Shown here in pieces: positions 26,477-37,799 of a stretch of DNA of 64,000 nucleotides. The DNA comes from Casuarina equisetifolia (taxonomy: Eukaryota; Streptophyta; Magnoliopsida; Fagales; Casuarinaceae). The DNA is taken from NCBI GenBank assembly GCA_028551475.1, contig CM052362.1, positions 12,116,316-12,180,315 on the forward strand, written 5' to 3'. Below the pieces are notes generated by a model. The model ran no database searches, had not been told where the DNA came from, and saw nothing but the letters and a program-made list of their open reading frames with translations. How positions within the stretch are numbered: position 1 is the first letter of the stretch; each line of letters starts with the position of its first letter. Both the position numbers and the translations under genes were made by a program.

Positions 26477-26560
26477 CAGTTCACTACAAGAAAAGGGGAC
26501 ACGTTGCCGGTAACGTCACTAATTTCCTTGGCTGATAATGGGTTGGAGGGCACACCGTCG
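26477..26560. mobile_element. Possible CACTA transposon terminus
   Basis: The stretch ttCACTACAAGAAAAgg at about 26478 matches the terminal sequence typical of plant CACTA (En/Spm) elements. The facing end (TTTTCTTGTAGTG) was not found in the window, so this would be a solitary end or fragment. Confidence 0.4.
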
Positions 26561-26980
26561 CCAGGAATCATCCGGGAGTGCCCTGAGTCACTCGTTCAAA
26601 TTCCTTCTTCCCTCCGGTTCCAAATATGTTTCCGTGTGCATGTTGTCATTACACGTATATATGTGCCGTTACATATGATTAGGCACTAAATATCTTCATG
26701 ATACCAATAGAAAATCAACCCAATTAGCAACCACTACTACGTGAATGACCACTCATGCACTCCGTAGTGGTTAGTAAAAGATGCAACTGATAAGTGAATA
26801 CAGGCGATTCATTGCTTCTTTCTTTTTTATCTACTAAAAGATGTCCTGTTACAAAAGTATGCTGTGGAAGGATGACTATAAGTGTCAGGGAAGAATGAGG
26901 AAGTAAGAAAATGCTAACCATGTTCATGTACCGCTACCTTTTATTGCAGGAATCTGACTATAATAAACCAAGAAATTTTC

Positions 26981-29900
26981 CTAATCCAAAGAAAAAGCTC
27001 CATTGCAATACCTGCATAATTCAAAAGCAAACAGATGATTACAAGATTTCTGTTAATTTGAGACATTTAGGCTATGGTACCAACAGAAAATATTTTGATT
27101 TTCAAGATTAAGTGTTCCTACAATTAATAACAAATCTAGCAACCAGTTTGAAGTTAACCAGTAAGAGACAGATAGATAACCCACGACTAATCTTAACAAC
27201 AATAGAATTTATAACTCAGAAATTTCAAGCAAGGAAAAGATCTTTCTCATTTCCCAGGGAAGAAGATCACGCAATCTAAAAATTGAGGATTTAGGTCAAA
27301 GAGAACAGGTTGAAAGATTCGTGAACTTCAATCAGGGTATGATATCTTATGCTGCTCTCTTTTGGTTTCTAGTCAACTTAAAGGCAATTGACACTAACGT
27401 AAACATCTGAGAATAATCAGCTACCTGTTACTGAACTTCTCTACAGCATCTGAGGCATAAAGAAGGGTCTCGTCAGCTTTCTCTAGAACCATATAAAGCT
27501 CCTTCCCTTTAGTAATCCGAGCAATAACCCAAGCATTGTTTTTGGCTCTAATGCATACTTCCATATCTTTCTCAAAACCTTTATCTGATTCCATTTGATG
27601 CTTTTCCAAATCAACTTCTTCTCTAACCTTACTCAAGGCAAGCAAAGATTCCTGCAACAGGACAACACTTCAACTAAAGTGCTTGATTAAGATTCAAAAT
27701 CATGTCACAGGAAAACCAGCTGACCAGAAACAGGACAGTTAAATAGACAGGTCAGAATCCACTATCTGACATCATCCTGGTGACAGCACTACCACTGGAT
27801 CACACATGCAAACCAAAATGTTTGACTAGTAGGCAAGACAGAGTTTAACCAGGGAAAGATTTTCAATAAAAAATTTTAGACGCATTATAGATTGCAAATA
27901 CATGACAAATCTATTGGGCTTTAAGCCCTAGGCAGAGCAGTGAACATCGCCACCTCTAGCCTACCACTGATTGCTTGCCTTTTGATTTATATTTAGGCTT
28001 CTATCATGTTTAACAGGGTCAATAATAAACCAACTCTTGCTAAGGAGTTGCAGAAGCCTTAAATACTCAGGAATAAAAATTAATAATCTCACACTATGCT
28101 GGGATGCTTCACCTTTGTTAGGGTTGTAACCTTTCCTGGTGGGGAAGCTCTGGATATATTTCTGTCACCATCAACTAGTAAATAACGATACCCACTGACA
28201 TGATAAGCATTCTCGCCAAGCCATCCTTTTGAAAGTTTCTCTTCAACTCTCAACATCTTAAGTGATGCCTGACAGATTGGCAAGAGAGAACATACGATTC
28301 AGTCACTAGATAGGTATGCTTCCAGTCTCTGGATGCAATACATTTAACTGATTTTCTTAACATCTTAGAGCTGATTAAAAAAAAGGGGGCGAACATTAAC
28401 ACTGAAATATCCAAGTTCGCATAAAGCAGGAAATTAAAACTATCTTTTAACCAAACAACATGACCGACATCTAGTAGTGGCTCCGGAAATGAACACCAAA
28501 TAGCAAATTATAAGTTAATCCAGATGAAGAATTAGTACAGGAAATATCCTTGTCTTTTATACTCACTGCACATATTGAGCTTAATATTACCTGCCACGTC
28601 TTGGGAAGGGCACAAATAGGAATAGAAAAAAAAAACAAAAACAAAAAACAATTGCACTATGCAATCTCATATTTCAGGATTGTCTTTACATGATTGGCCT
28701 TCTACTACGTTGTTCAACGAGTTATTGGAGATACGGAGAAATTCTGGAAAATAGACTACTTGAACCTTTTGACTTCTTGAATAGACGCTCATTGTGGGAC
28801 AAAAAGCAAAGAAAAAAAAAAGAAGAAAGGAAAAAAGAATATTAGGTTCCCTCAACATGTTTGTACACAATTAATCCATTCCCCCAATATCATGCTCACA
28901 TATGGAACCTAAAACTGAGAAGACTGTAGCTATTCTAGATATATGTAAATTCTCATTGCACTGCACTTAAATCACACCTCCAAGTAATTCAGAATAATCC
29001 TTCGTTTGAATCTGCTTTTTGGATGCTAAACACCATTCTCCTAAACAGAAGGGGTAATTATATATTCCTGCTGGCCCTGCCTATGTAAACAAACAAATAC
29101 CCAGAGAAAGAAAGTGCTAGAAGAGGTTAAAGGCTCTGAAGACAGGATTCTAACTAATCAAACTAAATACATTTTATAACAGGAATGCGGCATTCTTAAA
29201 AAAAAGTAACAGTCTATAGTCTGAGGATATTGGCACCAATAACATAGGAGCAAGTATCTAAATCATGAGACAGGTCAAAACAAGAATAAACAAGTAAAGA
29301 TCAGTAGAGACTAAGTTATATCTCATAAAAAAAGGTGGGGACTAACATTGTCAAGAATATGCTGCTTCAATAGAGAAACACCTTGTTCCCCATTGAGAAT
29401 AGAGCCAATAGGAACAAGAAGGATTAAGGTAAGACTCCTATACTGATAAGCACAGAGATACATTCTCTCCTGTGTCTGCTGTAACCAAACAGTTGGAGTG
29501 GCTGAGGTTGAACTACCAGGCTCCACACGCCATATGTCAGTGACAAGAAAGCCATCTTTGCCTTTTGACCACCTGTCTGGCTGTAAGGGTCTTGCAACAT
29601 GGTAGCCATTACTTCCACGAGGGGGCGTATCCCATAAACCATATTCTGAAACAGAAGCTGAGTGGGCCAACAAAGAGCCAGTTGCAACATGAGAAGCTGT
29701 ACTTCCTTTACGTAAATAGGACCAGGAACTTACTCCAGAGGATAGAGCACGTGGTGTCAACCTTAGAACAGCATATGTAAATAAGTTGATGGTGTCAGCC
29801 TGAAGCCAAAAAAGAAAAGTACTGACAGTTAAAACAGGAAACCAAGTTCTTTTACCAATGATCCTTATCAGAAGCCTGCTAACTGGAATAGTGTTCGGTT

Positions 29901-32900
29901 ATTGAGCATCTTGTCATCTTTATAAACTGGAATGAATGGTATACAATATAAAATAAACATCAACGACAAATAGGACTTGAATATCCATACAGGAGAAAGT
30001 GTAGTGGACACTAGGAGGTCCTGATATAAAACCAGTGAGGAGCATGGCGTGTTCCCAGCACAAGATTCCAGCACCTTGACAAGTGACTGCAAAACATGTC
30101 ATAGTAATTAGAAAAACAAGGTCCATATAATATTTGCAATATAACATAAATTAATAAGAACAGAATGGGTCATTTCATCATCATATTTTTTTATGTCCCA
30201 ATTAAGTTAAGGTAAAAATGAAAAAGAGTATGCATCAAAGCCCGTCTATTCAGAAGATTTTGGTTGGTAGTCCACAAAGAACACCAAAATAACTCACTAG
30301 TTGGTATAATGGTCCTTATGTTTAAACAAATATTCTATTAATATTTAAAAACAATTGGACAATCAGAGACAAGATCAATCTTTTTGCCCATTTCTCCTTA
30401 ACGCAAAGGTGCTAAATTTAGTGTAAACTTCCAGGTGGAAGAAAGCTCCATCTTAGAAACTATGATGGTACTCCACTACACTCATATAGCTCAAAAAATA
30501 TATTTAAGCAAGAGAATCACGTTTACAAATTAAGTAACACTAAAATTCTTGAAAGGCGCTTTAATTCAATAATTTGTTCCTTACAATTACTTAAACACAC
30601 GCATATATATATTATACATGTGTGTGTGTGTATAAAACAAATAAATTACTTTTGACTAAAACATAGTACAAGTCCAGAATCTGACATAACTTCGCTCAAC
30701 TTGAACAACTAGTACATGGCAGCAGAGATACAATGAAAAGTTTATTGCCTAAGTGCCTAAAAATCACAGATCATAAAAGGTAGTACAAATAGGTCAAACT
30801 ACTGGAGTTTTGATCGTGGTGCAGGAAATCAAAAGAGGATTATTGCGACAATGACAAGAATATTGAACATAATAACGAAAATTGGTCCAGTGCTAAAAAC
30901 TCTAGTTGTTAAAATTCAATGCTTCTCACTATTCACAGGGAAAAATTGATGCCACACCAATGTTTTTCAGTTAATATATAGAACAGATCATAAAAACTCA
31001 TCACTTGAAATTGGAAGGGCCTTGATCCAGAGGGCTCTCATTCACAAACAGATGGAAACCATACAACCACAGGCATAAAATATTTGGCTTAAAAAAACCA
31101 ACATATCAGTGAAATTCGCTTAAAAAAAAAGACTGCATCATAACAGAAAACAAAATTTCATGGATGGAAGACATAGGAAGAAAAATAGTATTAGTCTAGG
31201 GAAAGTAACACTCTTGAAACTTAAAACACAAAAGCTAGGCCAGTCGTGATGCATAAGAAATTTACTTGGGACACATCAAATGAAAATAATTTTAGAAACA
31301 AACCTGAACTTCAAGTGCAGCGTCCCTACTTACAGTCAGCATTTGCACAGTTCCCCTCTCCTTCAAACAGTCACGGAATGATGGTAACAGGACTTTTTTG
31401 CCAAAAAGAAAATCTGTCTCAAAGAGAAAAGTTACAAGGTATGAGATATGGCAACTTCAGCATTTTGTGGGTAGCACAAATCCAATGGAGAGCATTTGAT
31501 ACAGCAACTTCAGCATTACCCCAGCAGCAATTATCCAATCGGGACCGCTTTTGACATGCTGACAATTAGTGACTTACAATGAAATATTTTGAACCGTAGA
31601 CAAAAGAAATTTCAGATTTATGGTAATCCAGTAGGCAGATGATTGAATGGTAATTACCTCTTAGATAATCCATGATGAAAGGGTACAGATGAGATCGAAC
31701 CAACCCTCCAGCGGGCTCTTTCTCAAGCAATGCTCTTATGGATCCATGAAACATTAGAAAAAGAGAGTGAACTTCTTTAAGAACCTTTTGTAGTGCATCA
31801 ATCCGCCATATAGCTTCTGACTCATTTTTCTCCACTACCTTCAGCAAAACAAAGCATAACGTAGAAGCACTTCTAGAAAATGCAGTAAACTTATAAATGA
31901 TAATATTCAAATATCAACAGAGCAATATTTAATCACTGACCAAGATTAATGTTTTCCTTCGTTAGAACTCTTTTGATAAGGAAACTTCGGAAAGGATAAG
32001 AGAATATATATAAATGCATAAGCTAAAGGGAGATCATTAACCACCAAATGTGATTTAATCCCTCAGAGGCAAAAGAAAAAAGGCAAATGCTTATGTTATG
32101 GAGAATCAATTTGCCTATATACTGCTAAAGGGACATTACCAAGAAAAAATTAACAGTGTGAGCAACTTAAGGAACTCAAGCTCTATTGTCCACAAATATT
32201 AGACCATTTATATTTTGCCGCGTGACAACATGTTACATGAGATGTATGGTTCAAAGTCTTAGATTTGGATGGAAAATAATAGGCAAGTAAATGGATATAT
32301 TTTTCAACTCATTTCCTTAATGCGAGGGAAAGGTCTGCAACTTAAGATACAGAATGTTTAAAGACAAGGAAGAAAGCAAGACCATAAACAGATATGCAAA
32401 TGATATATGTCACATCACCATCAACATACTTGTTTGTTGGTACCTAAGATTCAAATTAGCATCGGTACATAACTATAGTAGCTACTTCATCCAAATATAA
32501 ACATAATATAATGGCAAACCAAATAAAGTACAAAAAGATATGAGTAGTCGGACAAGAGAGGTAGCTTACCATAACCATCCAGATATCTGGTTCTGCCTCA
32601 TAAAAAACGTAAGAGTGCCTCTCTGCTTCTATTACCTCACAAGCAGCCTCAGGAGAGAAAATTCTGTGAAAAAGAAATGTTGTAACCTCAAATTACCAGC
32701 AAGAACAGACCAATCATTTTACTCTGAACGGGATTCAGAGCTTGCAGGAGAAAGACTACTTTTTCTATCATTTACAACTACTTTGTTGATAACCAAGAAA
32801 TTCAAGGAGCCTATAAGGTTCAGCGTTCTGAAAAAAAGGGTAACCTTGTAAACGTTATAAGTCCTTCACTCAGCCCTATCACCGAAAGCTGAGATGAAAA

Positions 32901-33026
32901 GGGTAAATCAGCAGGAAAGAAAAACAAAATTTTGTCCAGCTCCTGCCCTTCTTGCTGTCCCCTTCGCAAATCAAATATGCAAAACTTGATGGCTTCTGTA
33001 GTAGTAGGAGCAGATGAAAGTCCCAT
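26981..33026 (-). CDS. CCZ1: Vacuolar fusion protein CCZ1 homologue, nine exons
   Basis: CCZ1 pairs with MON1 as the guanine-nucleotide exchange factor that activates Rab7 on late endosomes, driving prevacuole-vacuole fusion. Exons on the minus strand are 33026-32845, 32663-32570, 31838-31658, 31413-31304, 30086-29991, 29799-29347, 28268-28113, 27651-27425 and 27011-26981. They sum to 1530 nt (509 residues), matching plant CCZ1 at about 500. Every junction is GT-AG and in frame. Diagnostic segments are MGLSSAPTTTEAIKFCIFDL with RRGQQEGQELDKILFF and LSVIGLSEGLITFTR in the N-terminal longin domain, FSPEAACEVIEAERHSYVFY, PCSSLVLYQDLLVSTTLSP, and the C-terminal KADETLLYASDAVEKFSNR with YCNGAFSLD. 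The last exon encodes only about ten residues and was found by matching the expected C terminus. A non-coding leader exon lies upstream. The gene is divergent from the kinase at 34.7 kb. Confidence 0.95.
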
Positions 33027-33614
33027 TCTTTCTTCTGGAATTCATAAACCTGGACAGGCACACAAAACAAAGTAAGAAGAAAAAACACAGCACAGAAAGC
33101 AAATTACAAAGAATCTCCTAAGCAAATTTCGTTACAGTATAAACGATCCTAAAACCCCTCGCAAGACGAAGGTTTACAATCTTGCATAATTGAGGAAAAG
33201 TTAAACCAACCTACTCCAAATCCAAACAATAAACCCCCTTACAGATTATTTAACGAAATAAGACTCAAACGGCGAAAAGGGCTATTCTTGCTCCTCCTCG
33301 TTGTTAATTCCGCTTGGGAACCTACCACTTTGAAATTGGGTATTGAGGAGATTTTGACTCGACAAAAAAAAAAATCCATTTCCTACATAAAATGTTATGA
33401 TCACACTGCTTTCCAGCATAGAAAACTCAACTCATTAACGCAAAAGTGAAAACAAATTAGCTGCTGTACGAAATAAATCTAACTAGACATTGGAAGAAAC
33501 TAAAGTCATTTTCACAAGAAGAGCGGCAAGAAACTTACTGAATGACTCCATTACGACGAAATAAAGAAGACAGCAGCAAAAATTGAATAGCTAAAGGGGA
33601 TCACGAATATTACC

Positions 33615-33830
33615 ACTGCTCTAACTCTCCACTGTTAGGGCTGCACTTTTGAGATTTGGAAGCGAAGGCCTGGAGTCCGGTTCCAAGGCTTCCAGATTTG
33701 GTACTACGTTGGCATTGGAGGGGAATGTGACGCGAGAGAAGAGTTTCCCCAAACTTTGAATAGTAGGTGGGTCGCCGAAATGCGGGGTCCACTGAGCGCT
33801 TCTATTGAATCGGACGGTGATTAAGAGAAC
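33615..33830 (-). promoter_or_regulatory. Probable CCZ1 5' UTR exon
   Basis: Minus-strand sequence here is less AT-rich than its surroundings and ends at a good donor (gcagtg|gtaatat near 33615). A matching acceptor (ttgtccag|gtttatgaattcc, near 33052) lies about 25 bases upstream of the CCZ1 ATG. The inference is a leader intron of about 0.55 kb. The start site is not defined. Confidence 0.55.
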
Positions 33831-34570
33831 TGTGAAAGACCCACACGGAAACAAGGTACTAATCGTTATATCAAAATAAACCGGTGTCGTTCGAGCCATC
33901 TCTTTAATATTCACGCACGCTTTTTTGAAATAAAAGATTAAAAAATGAGATTCGTGAAACCAGAAAATGAGATACCACTTTTTTAATGCCTAATGCAAAG
34001 TCCATCAGGTGACTTTTTTTTTTTTTTTTTTCTTTTTAATCCAGGATTTTAGAAAATTTATTAGGTCAAGGAAAGTCTGAAATTCCGGCTTCTATTTAAT
34101 AGAACTCTTGAATGCTACTGAATTGTTAAAGTATAAGATGATATTTAGGCCTAATATAGTTGACACTTAATTTTCTTTATCGAATTAAGTAACATTAAAG
34201 GACGACCCGTTGCTATAGAAGAAATCAATATTCTTACTTCTGCGCTCGTTAACCCACGACATCAGGGCCGTTGGATATCTTGCGTCATGGGAATCTTCTC
34301 CAGCTGTTTGGGCCCACGGACCCACCAAAGATAATCCCAACGCGGATTCGCTTATGCGCTGCGTCATCCAGGCTCATGACAAAATCTGACCTGGAGATCG
34401 ACCGGAATTTCACGCTGACGTAGACCACTCCGTATAAAAGGGCCTCCCGTCGCGGTGCCTAGCGTTCATAACCGTTCTATTCCCTACTCCGCGTTTCTCG
34501 CTCTCTTCAAAGCCAACCCAACTCTGCAAACTTCGGTAGGAATTCAAAATTCACAAATCCTTGACGATGG
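33806..34570 (+). repeat. Duplicated promoter/leader block, kinase copy
   Basis: About 0.75 kb between CCZ1 and the kinase that aligns collinearly with 43299-43993 upstream of the SDS cyclin. Shared anchors are tcggacggt at the left edge, aataaaagattaaaaaatgag, gaagaaatcaatatt, an identical 32-base block at 34253-34284, the TATA box (34433-34440), cataaccgttctattccct, and aaacttcggtagga just before the leader ATG. Two MSA-like AACGG cores on the minus strand (34265-34275, TCCAACGGCCC; 34470-34476) are kept in both copies. A poly-T tract near 34013-34032 is specific to this copy. The block probably carries the kinase promoter and part of the CCZ1 promoter. Confidence 0.9.
34433..34440 (+). promoter_or_regulatory. 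TATA box of the kinase gene
   Basis: TATAAAAG, about 250 bases before the kinase ATG. The same position in the duplicated block upstream of SDS is TATAAAAA. Transcription start is expected about 30 bases downstream, near 34465. Confidence 0.75.
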
Positions 34571-34752
34571 GTCAAAGGCGGTCAGATGATAATAATGGTT
34601 CCCGCCCGATTTCATCTATAAAATCCTCACGTTGCTTCAATCTAACCATTCCCTTTTCATTCTTCGTCTCTGCTCGATTCAATGAAGTGGGAGAAACGGG
34701 TAATTCTCGGGCAGGGGTCGTTTGGGAGAGTGTTCTTAGGCGAACCCACTGA
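34567..34752 (+). other. Upstream ORF overlapping the kinase start
   Basis: An ATG at 34567 opens a 61-codon frame (MGQRRSDDNNGSRPISS...) ending at 34752, 70 bases past the kinase ATG and in a different frame. It lies downstream of the inferred start site, so scanning ribosomes should meet it first. By alignment of the duplicated leader, this ATG corresponds to the SDS start codon. The encoded peptide shows no similarity to SDS and is probably regulatory or accidental. Confidence 0.6.
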
Positions 34753-35962
34753 TCCCACGGCCCCGCCGATCGCCATCAAGACGAGTCCCTTGGCGATGTC
34801 ATCGTCTCTCCAGTTGGAGAGAAGAGTGTTGGACCTACTGCACGGCTGTCCGGAGATTGTTACCTGTCTTGGTTGTACTGTCACTGTAGAAAACCTCGCC
34901 GCAAAAAACCCCACCGCAATCTATAACCTTCTTCTAGAATATGCGGCTGGAGGTTCGCTTGCGGATTTGATCAAGCGAGGATCGGGTCTGTGCGAGCGTG
35001 AGTCTCGGCGCTGTGTTCGTATGATCCTGCGAGGTTTGAGTTGGATTCATCGACGAGGAATGGTGCACTGCGATCTCAAACCGGGCAACATCTTGGTGTT
35101 TCCCGGGGAAGGAGGACCGGATGACTATCAGCTCAAGATTGCTGATTTTGGGCTAGTGAAGCAAGGGAGAGAGGGCGAAGAAGAGAGGAGGTCTCCATTT
35201 CGGGGTACCCCGATATACATGTCACCGGAGTCTGTAGCTTCCGGCGAGATCAAGTCAGCGTTGGACATCTGGTCACTCGGTTGCATTGTGATCAAGATGA
35301 TTACAGGGAAGTCAGTCTGGAAGAAGTGCCGAAATCGGAAGGAAGTTGAGGTTGCCGTTTTGGAAGAATCGCCGACAATACCAGAAGTCATCTCCGAAGA
35401 AGGCAAGGACTTTTTACGAAGGTGTTTTGAACGAAATCCGAAGAACAGGTGGACGGCCGAGATGCTTCTAAATCATCCTTTTGTTGCCGCTCTTGATGAA
35501 GTTTGCCAGCCTATCTGCGAGACCGTTGAGCCACCGAAAAGCCCTTGGGATGTATTTCCGTCAGGCCTGCACCAGTCCTTGCTCTCCAGCGATGGCCTGC
35601 CGCCACCGGGTTGGTGCTCCTTCACACCCAGTGATCAAAGATCAAACCAATCAATGGCTGCATCAGACGGTATGCCGCCACCGGGTTGGTGCTCCATCAC
35701 ACCCCGTGATCAAAGCTCAAACCAATCAATCGCTGCATCAGACGGTATGCCGCCACCAGGTTGGTGTTCATTTTCTTCGTCGGATTCTCTAGATTCGTCA
35801 GATGGTATGCCGCCACCGGGTTGGTGTTCGTTTTCTTCGTCGAGTTCTCTACATTCGTCGTTTTCATTGCCCCCACCTGGTTGGTGTTCTTTCTCCACGA
35901 TAGAGTCCGAGTTATCCACCGGGAAGGTCTCCGACGTTGTATTAGACCAAAGGCAGATGTGA
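34682..35962 (+). CDS. MAPKKK-like (MEKK, MAPKKK17/18-type) protein kinase, intronless
   Basis: 426-residue Ser/Thr kinase in one exon. Visible motifs are the glycine loop GQGSFGRVFLG (residues about 9-19), the lysine in PIAIKTS (about 33), the catalytic loop MVHCDLKPGNILV (His-Cys-Asp replacing HRD), ADFGLVKQ, GTPIYMSPES, DIWSLGCIVIKMITGK, and the subdomain XI arginine in NPKNRWTAEMLLNHPFV. The kinase domain ends near residue 272. The single exon, MKWEKRVILGQGSFGRV start and HCDLKPGNILV loop point to the ABA- and stress-associated MAPKKK17-21 group; direct substrates would be MAP kinase kinases. The tail is unusual: five tandem PPPGWCS repeats at about residues 303-400. Expression may be limited by the overlapping upstream ORF. 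The subgroup is inferred from memory of the family. An alternative is a closely related MEKK-like kinase outside the stress set. Confidence 0.88.
   Translation: MKWEKRVILGQGSFGRVFLGEPTDPTAPPIAIKTSPLAMSSSLQLERRVLDLLHGCPEIVTCLGCTVTVENLAAKNPTAIYNLLLEYAAGGSLADLIKRGSGLCERESRRCVRMILRGLSWIHRRGMVHCDLKPGNILVFPGEGGPDDYQLKIADFGLVKQGREGEEERRSPFRGTPIYMSPESVASGEIKSALDIWSLGCIVIKMITGKSVWKKCRNRKEVEVAVLEESPTIPEVISEEGKDFLRRCFERNPKNRWTAEMLLNHPFVAALDEVCQPICETVEPPKSPWDVFPSGLHQSLLSSDGLPPPGWCSFTPSDQRSNQSMAASDGMPPPGWCSITPRDQSSNQSIAASDGMPPPGWCSFSSSDSLDSSDGMPPPGWCSFSSSSSLHSSFSLPPPGWCSFSTIESELSTGKVSDVVLDQRQM
35580..35910 (+). repeat. In-frame coding tandem repeat (PPPGWCS), five copies
   Basis: Within the kinase tail, units read SDGLPPPGWCSFTPSDQRS, SDGMPPPGWCSITPRDQSS, SDGMPPPGWCSFSSSDSLD, SDGMPPPGWCSFSSSSSLH and SFSLPPPGWCSFSTIES. 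Spacing is 75 nt between the first three and 60 nt between the rest, always a multiple of three. The DNA core (ccgccaccgggttggtg) is nearly identical in the first four, which indicates recent duplication. Confidence 0.95.
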
Positions 35963-36109
35963 CATACTGTATTTTGATAGATAAGTCAAATCTTGGAGTT
36001 GTTCTCACTAAAAGTGTTCCTCGTAAATGGAATTGCTTTGTATTAATTCATATCCGTATAAAGTTTTCATTCATTCAGTATAAAACTTCTTTTTTCTTCT
36101 GTTTTTAGA

Positions 36110-37040
36110 TAAAAAGAATTTGAACTAATTATTGAACAAAATAAAAATTAAATCCAATATCAGTAAATAATTGTTGAACTAAATAAAAATTAAATGATTC
36201 TTCAAATGGTCGTATTTGCCATTAAAGAGGATAGAGATTCATTGATGCAAATGAATCTTAAGAATAATTGCCTCTGGTGGGATGGTGAGCGAGAATCTAG
36301 GGGGGGGGGGGGGGAATTGGAGCGGACAAAACAACTGCCTCTGGTGGCAAACGAGTAACTTAGTGCCTTGATTCTGTGGTTTCCCTTTGGGTTAAGTAAA
36401 GGGAAATTTTTGGAGTAAAGCATATCAAATTTAAAATCAAAGATCCTTGATAGCTACTACTTTTACCAACTGAACCAAGGTGAGTTGACAATTACTTTTT
36501 GTTACGCGAGTATAAGAATTCTAAATTCTCCACTTTTTGGATGATTTTACATATACATGAGTTTATGGTGTGTTTAATATAAAACTTTCTTATTGCTAAT
36601 CCATATTTAATATATACGAGTGGAGATAAAGATGAATAGAATATCTGAAACATGATTAATTATAGTTAGTGAATGATGCAGGTCATAAACATTTCTTGAT
36701 TTGAAGGAACAAATATTGTAGTGCTATAGATTTTCTTGATGCATTGCTTGATGCAGGTCATCTGGTTGCTGAGCAGCTGCAGTTAGCTTTTCTCTCTCGA
36801 GTATTGATTTATGCTTTACCAAAATTTGATACAGACCACCGTCTTTATTCGACTGATTCACCTGGTTGCAGAGCGCTTTTGTTTCACTTCACTTTCAATA
36901 TATCTTTAGAATTAGGACTTCATTTTCTCTTTCTCCACCCTGGAAACATGCTTCACTGAAATTTTGTTCAAACTCTTACAGTAGCATTGTTTCCTGCCGG
37001 TTTCTTTTGGTGGTAGTGACTTCCATAATTGCTTTCATTT
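36110..37040. other. Region downstream of the kinase, no gene recognised
   Basis: Contains a G-run at 36300-36314 and AT-rich sequence. Short open frames lack any family signature. Confidence 0.45.
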
Positions 37041-37045
37041 TTCAA

Positions 37046-37771
37046 TTACAAAGCCTCTAATTTTCCCCTTTCTAGCCTCTGCAATGGCTTGATCAAGATG
37101 CTTTCTAAGCTATCTTCTGCTTCTTTATTTTCAATCTTCATCTGTCCAATCTGCAGGGAAGACTCGGTGGCGGCAGAAGAAACTTTGCTGTTTAGAGTCA
37201 ATGTTTTCTTTTCCTCTGCTCCATCAAGATAAGCAATTTTTTTCTGGTTGTGCATCTGAAGCAGATGAATCAATTTTTGTCTCCATGCTAGTGGCCCCCC
37301 CATATGTGACTCATTTTTGCTTCTGTTCTTCCCTTTCTGGACCTCCTTTTCGAGTCTTGAGACACGTTTCACCAGGATCTTCTCCAAGCTGGGGAGCTCT
37401 GGAACATCTCCTGTTGTTTGAACAACAAACTCATTCCTCACTCCCCCCAATATTTTGCCATTCATCTCAATAATTTTCTTTACATCATTCCTTTTGGTCT
37501 CTTAAATTTCCTTTTCAAGTTTTGAAGAGTGCCTTATTAGTATCGTTCCCAGATCAGAAACAGCCTCGGATGAAGTTCTATTGCTGGGCAGCCTCTTGCA
37601 ATCCATTTCATAGTCTCTTCCTGACTTCTTCTTTGCCTGTTCAATTGCTTTCTCAAGCTTACTAGTGTGCTTCAAAAGATCACTCCCAAGTTCTGAAATG
37701 GTCCTCAGTGAATTTACATCATCAAAGAGAATTTGGAATTCTTCACTCCCAAGTTCTGAAATGTGCTTCAT
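37046..37771 (-). pseudogene. Fragment of a repetitive coiled-coil plant protein with an in-frame stop
   Basis: Minus strand, one frame throughout. The first 89 codons (MKHISELGSEEFQILFDD...) end KLEKEI at a TAA (37504-37502). The same frame then runs on through ETKRNDVKKIIEMNGK to LERGKLEAL with no other stop. The sequence is highly charged and predicted helical, with four versions of one motif: LGSDLLKHTSKLEKAIEQAK, LGTILIRHSSKLEKEI, LEKILVKRVSRLEKEVQKGK and LESILIKPLQRLERGKLEA. I do not recognise the family by name. The open frame extends slightly upstream of the first Met (NQEAFLSK), suggesting it is the 3' exon of a longer gene, but no convincing upstream exons were found. The stop makes a pseudogene or a truncated protein the simplest reading. 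Confidence 0.6.
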
Positions 37772-37799
37772 TTTCGATAAGAAGGCTTCTTGGTTGGTA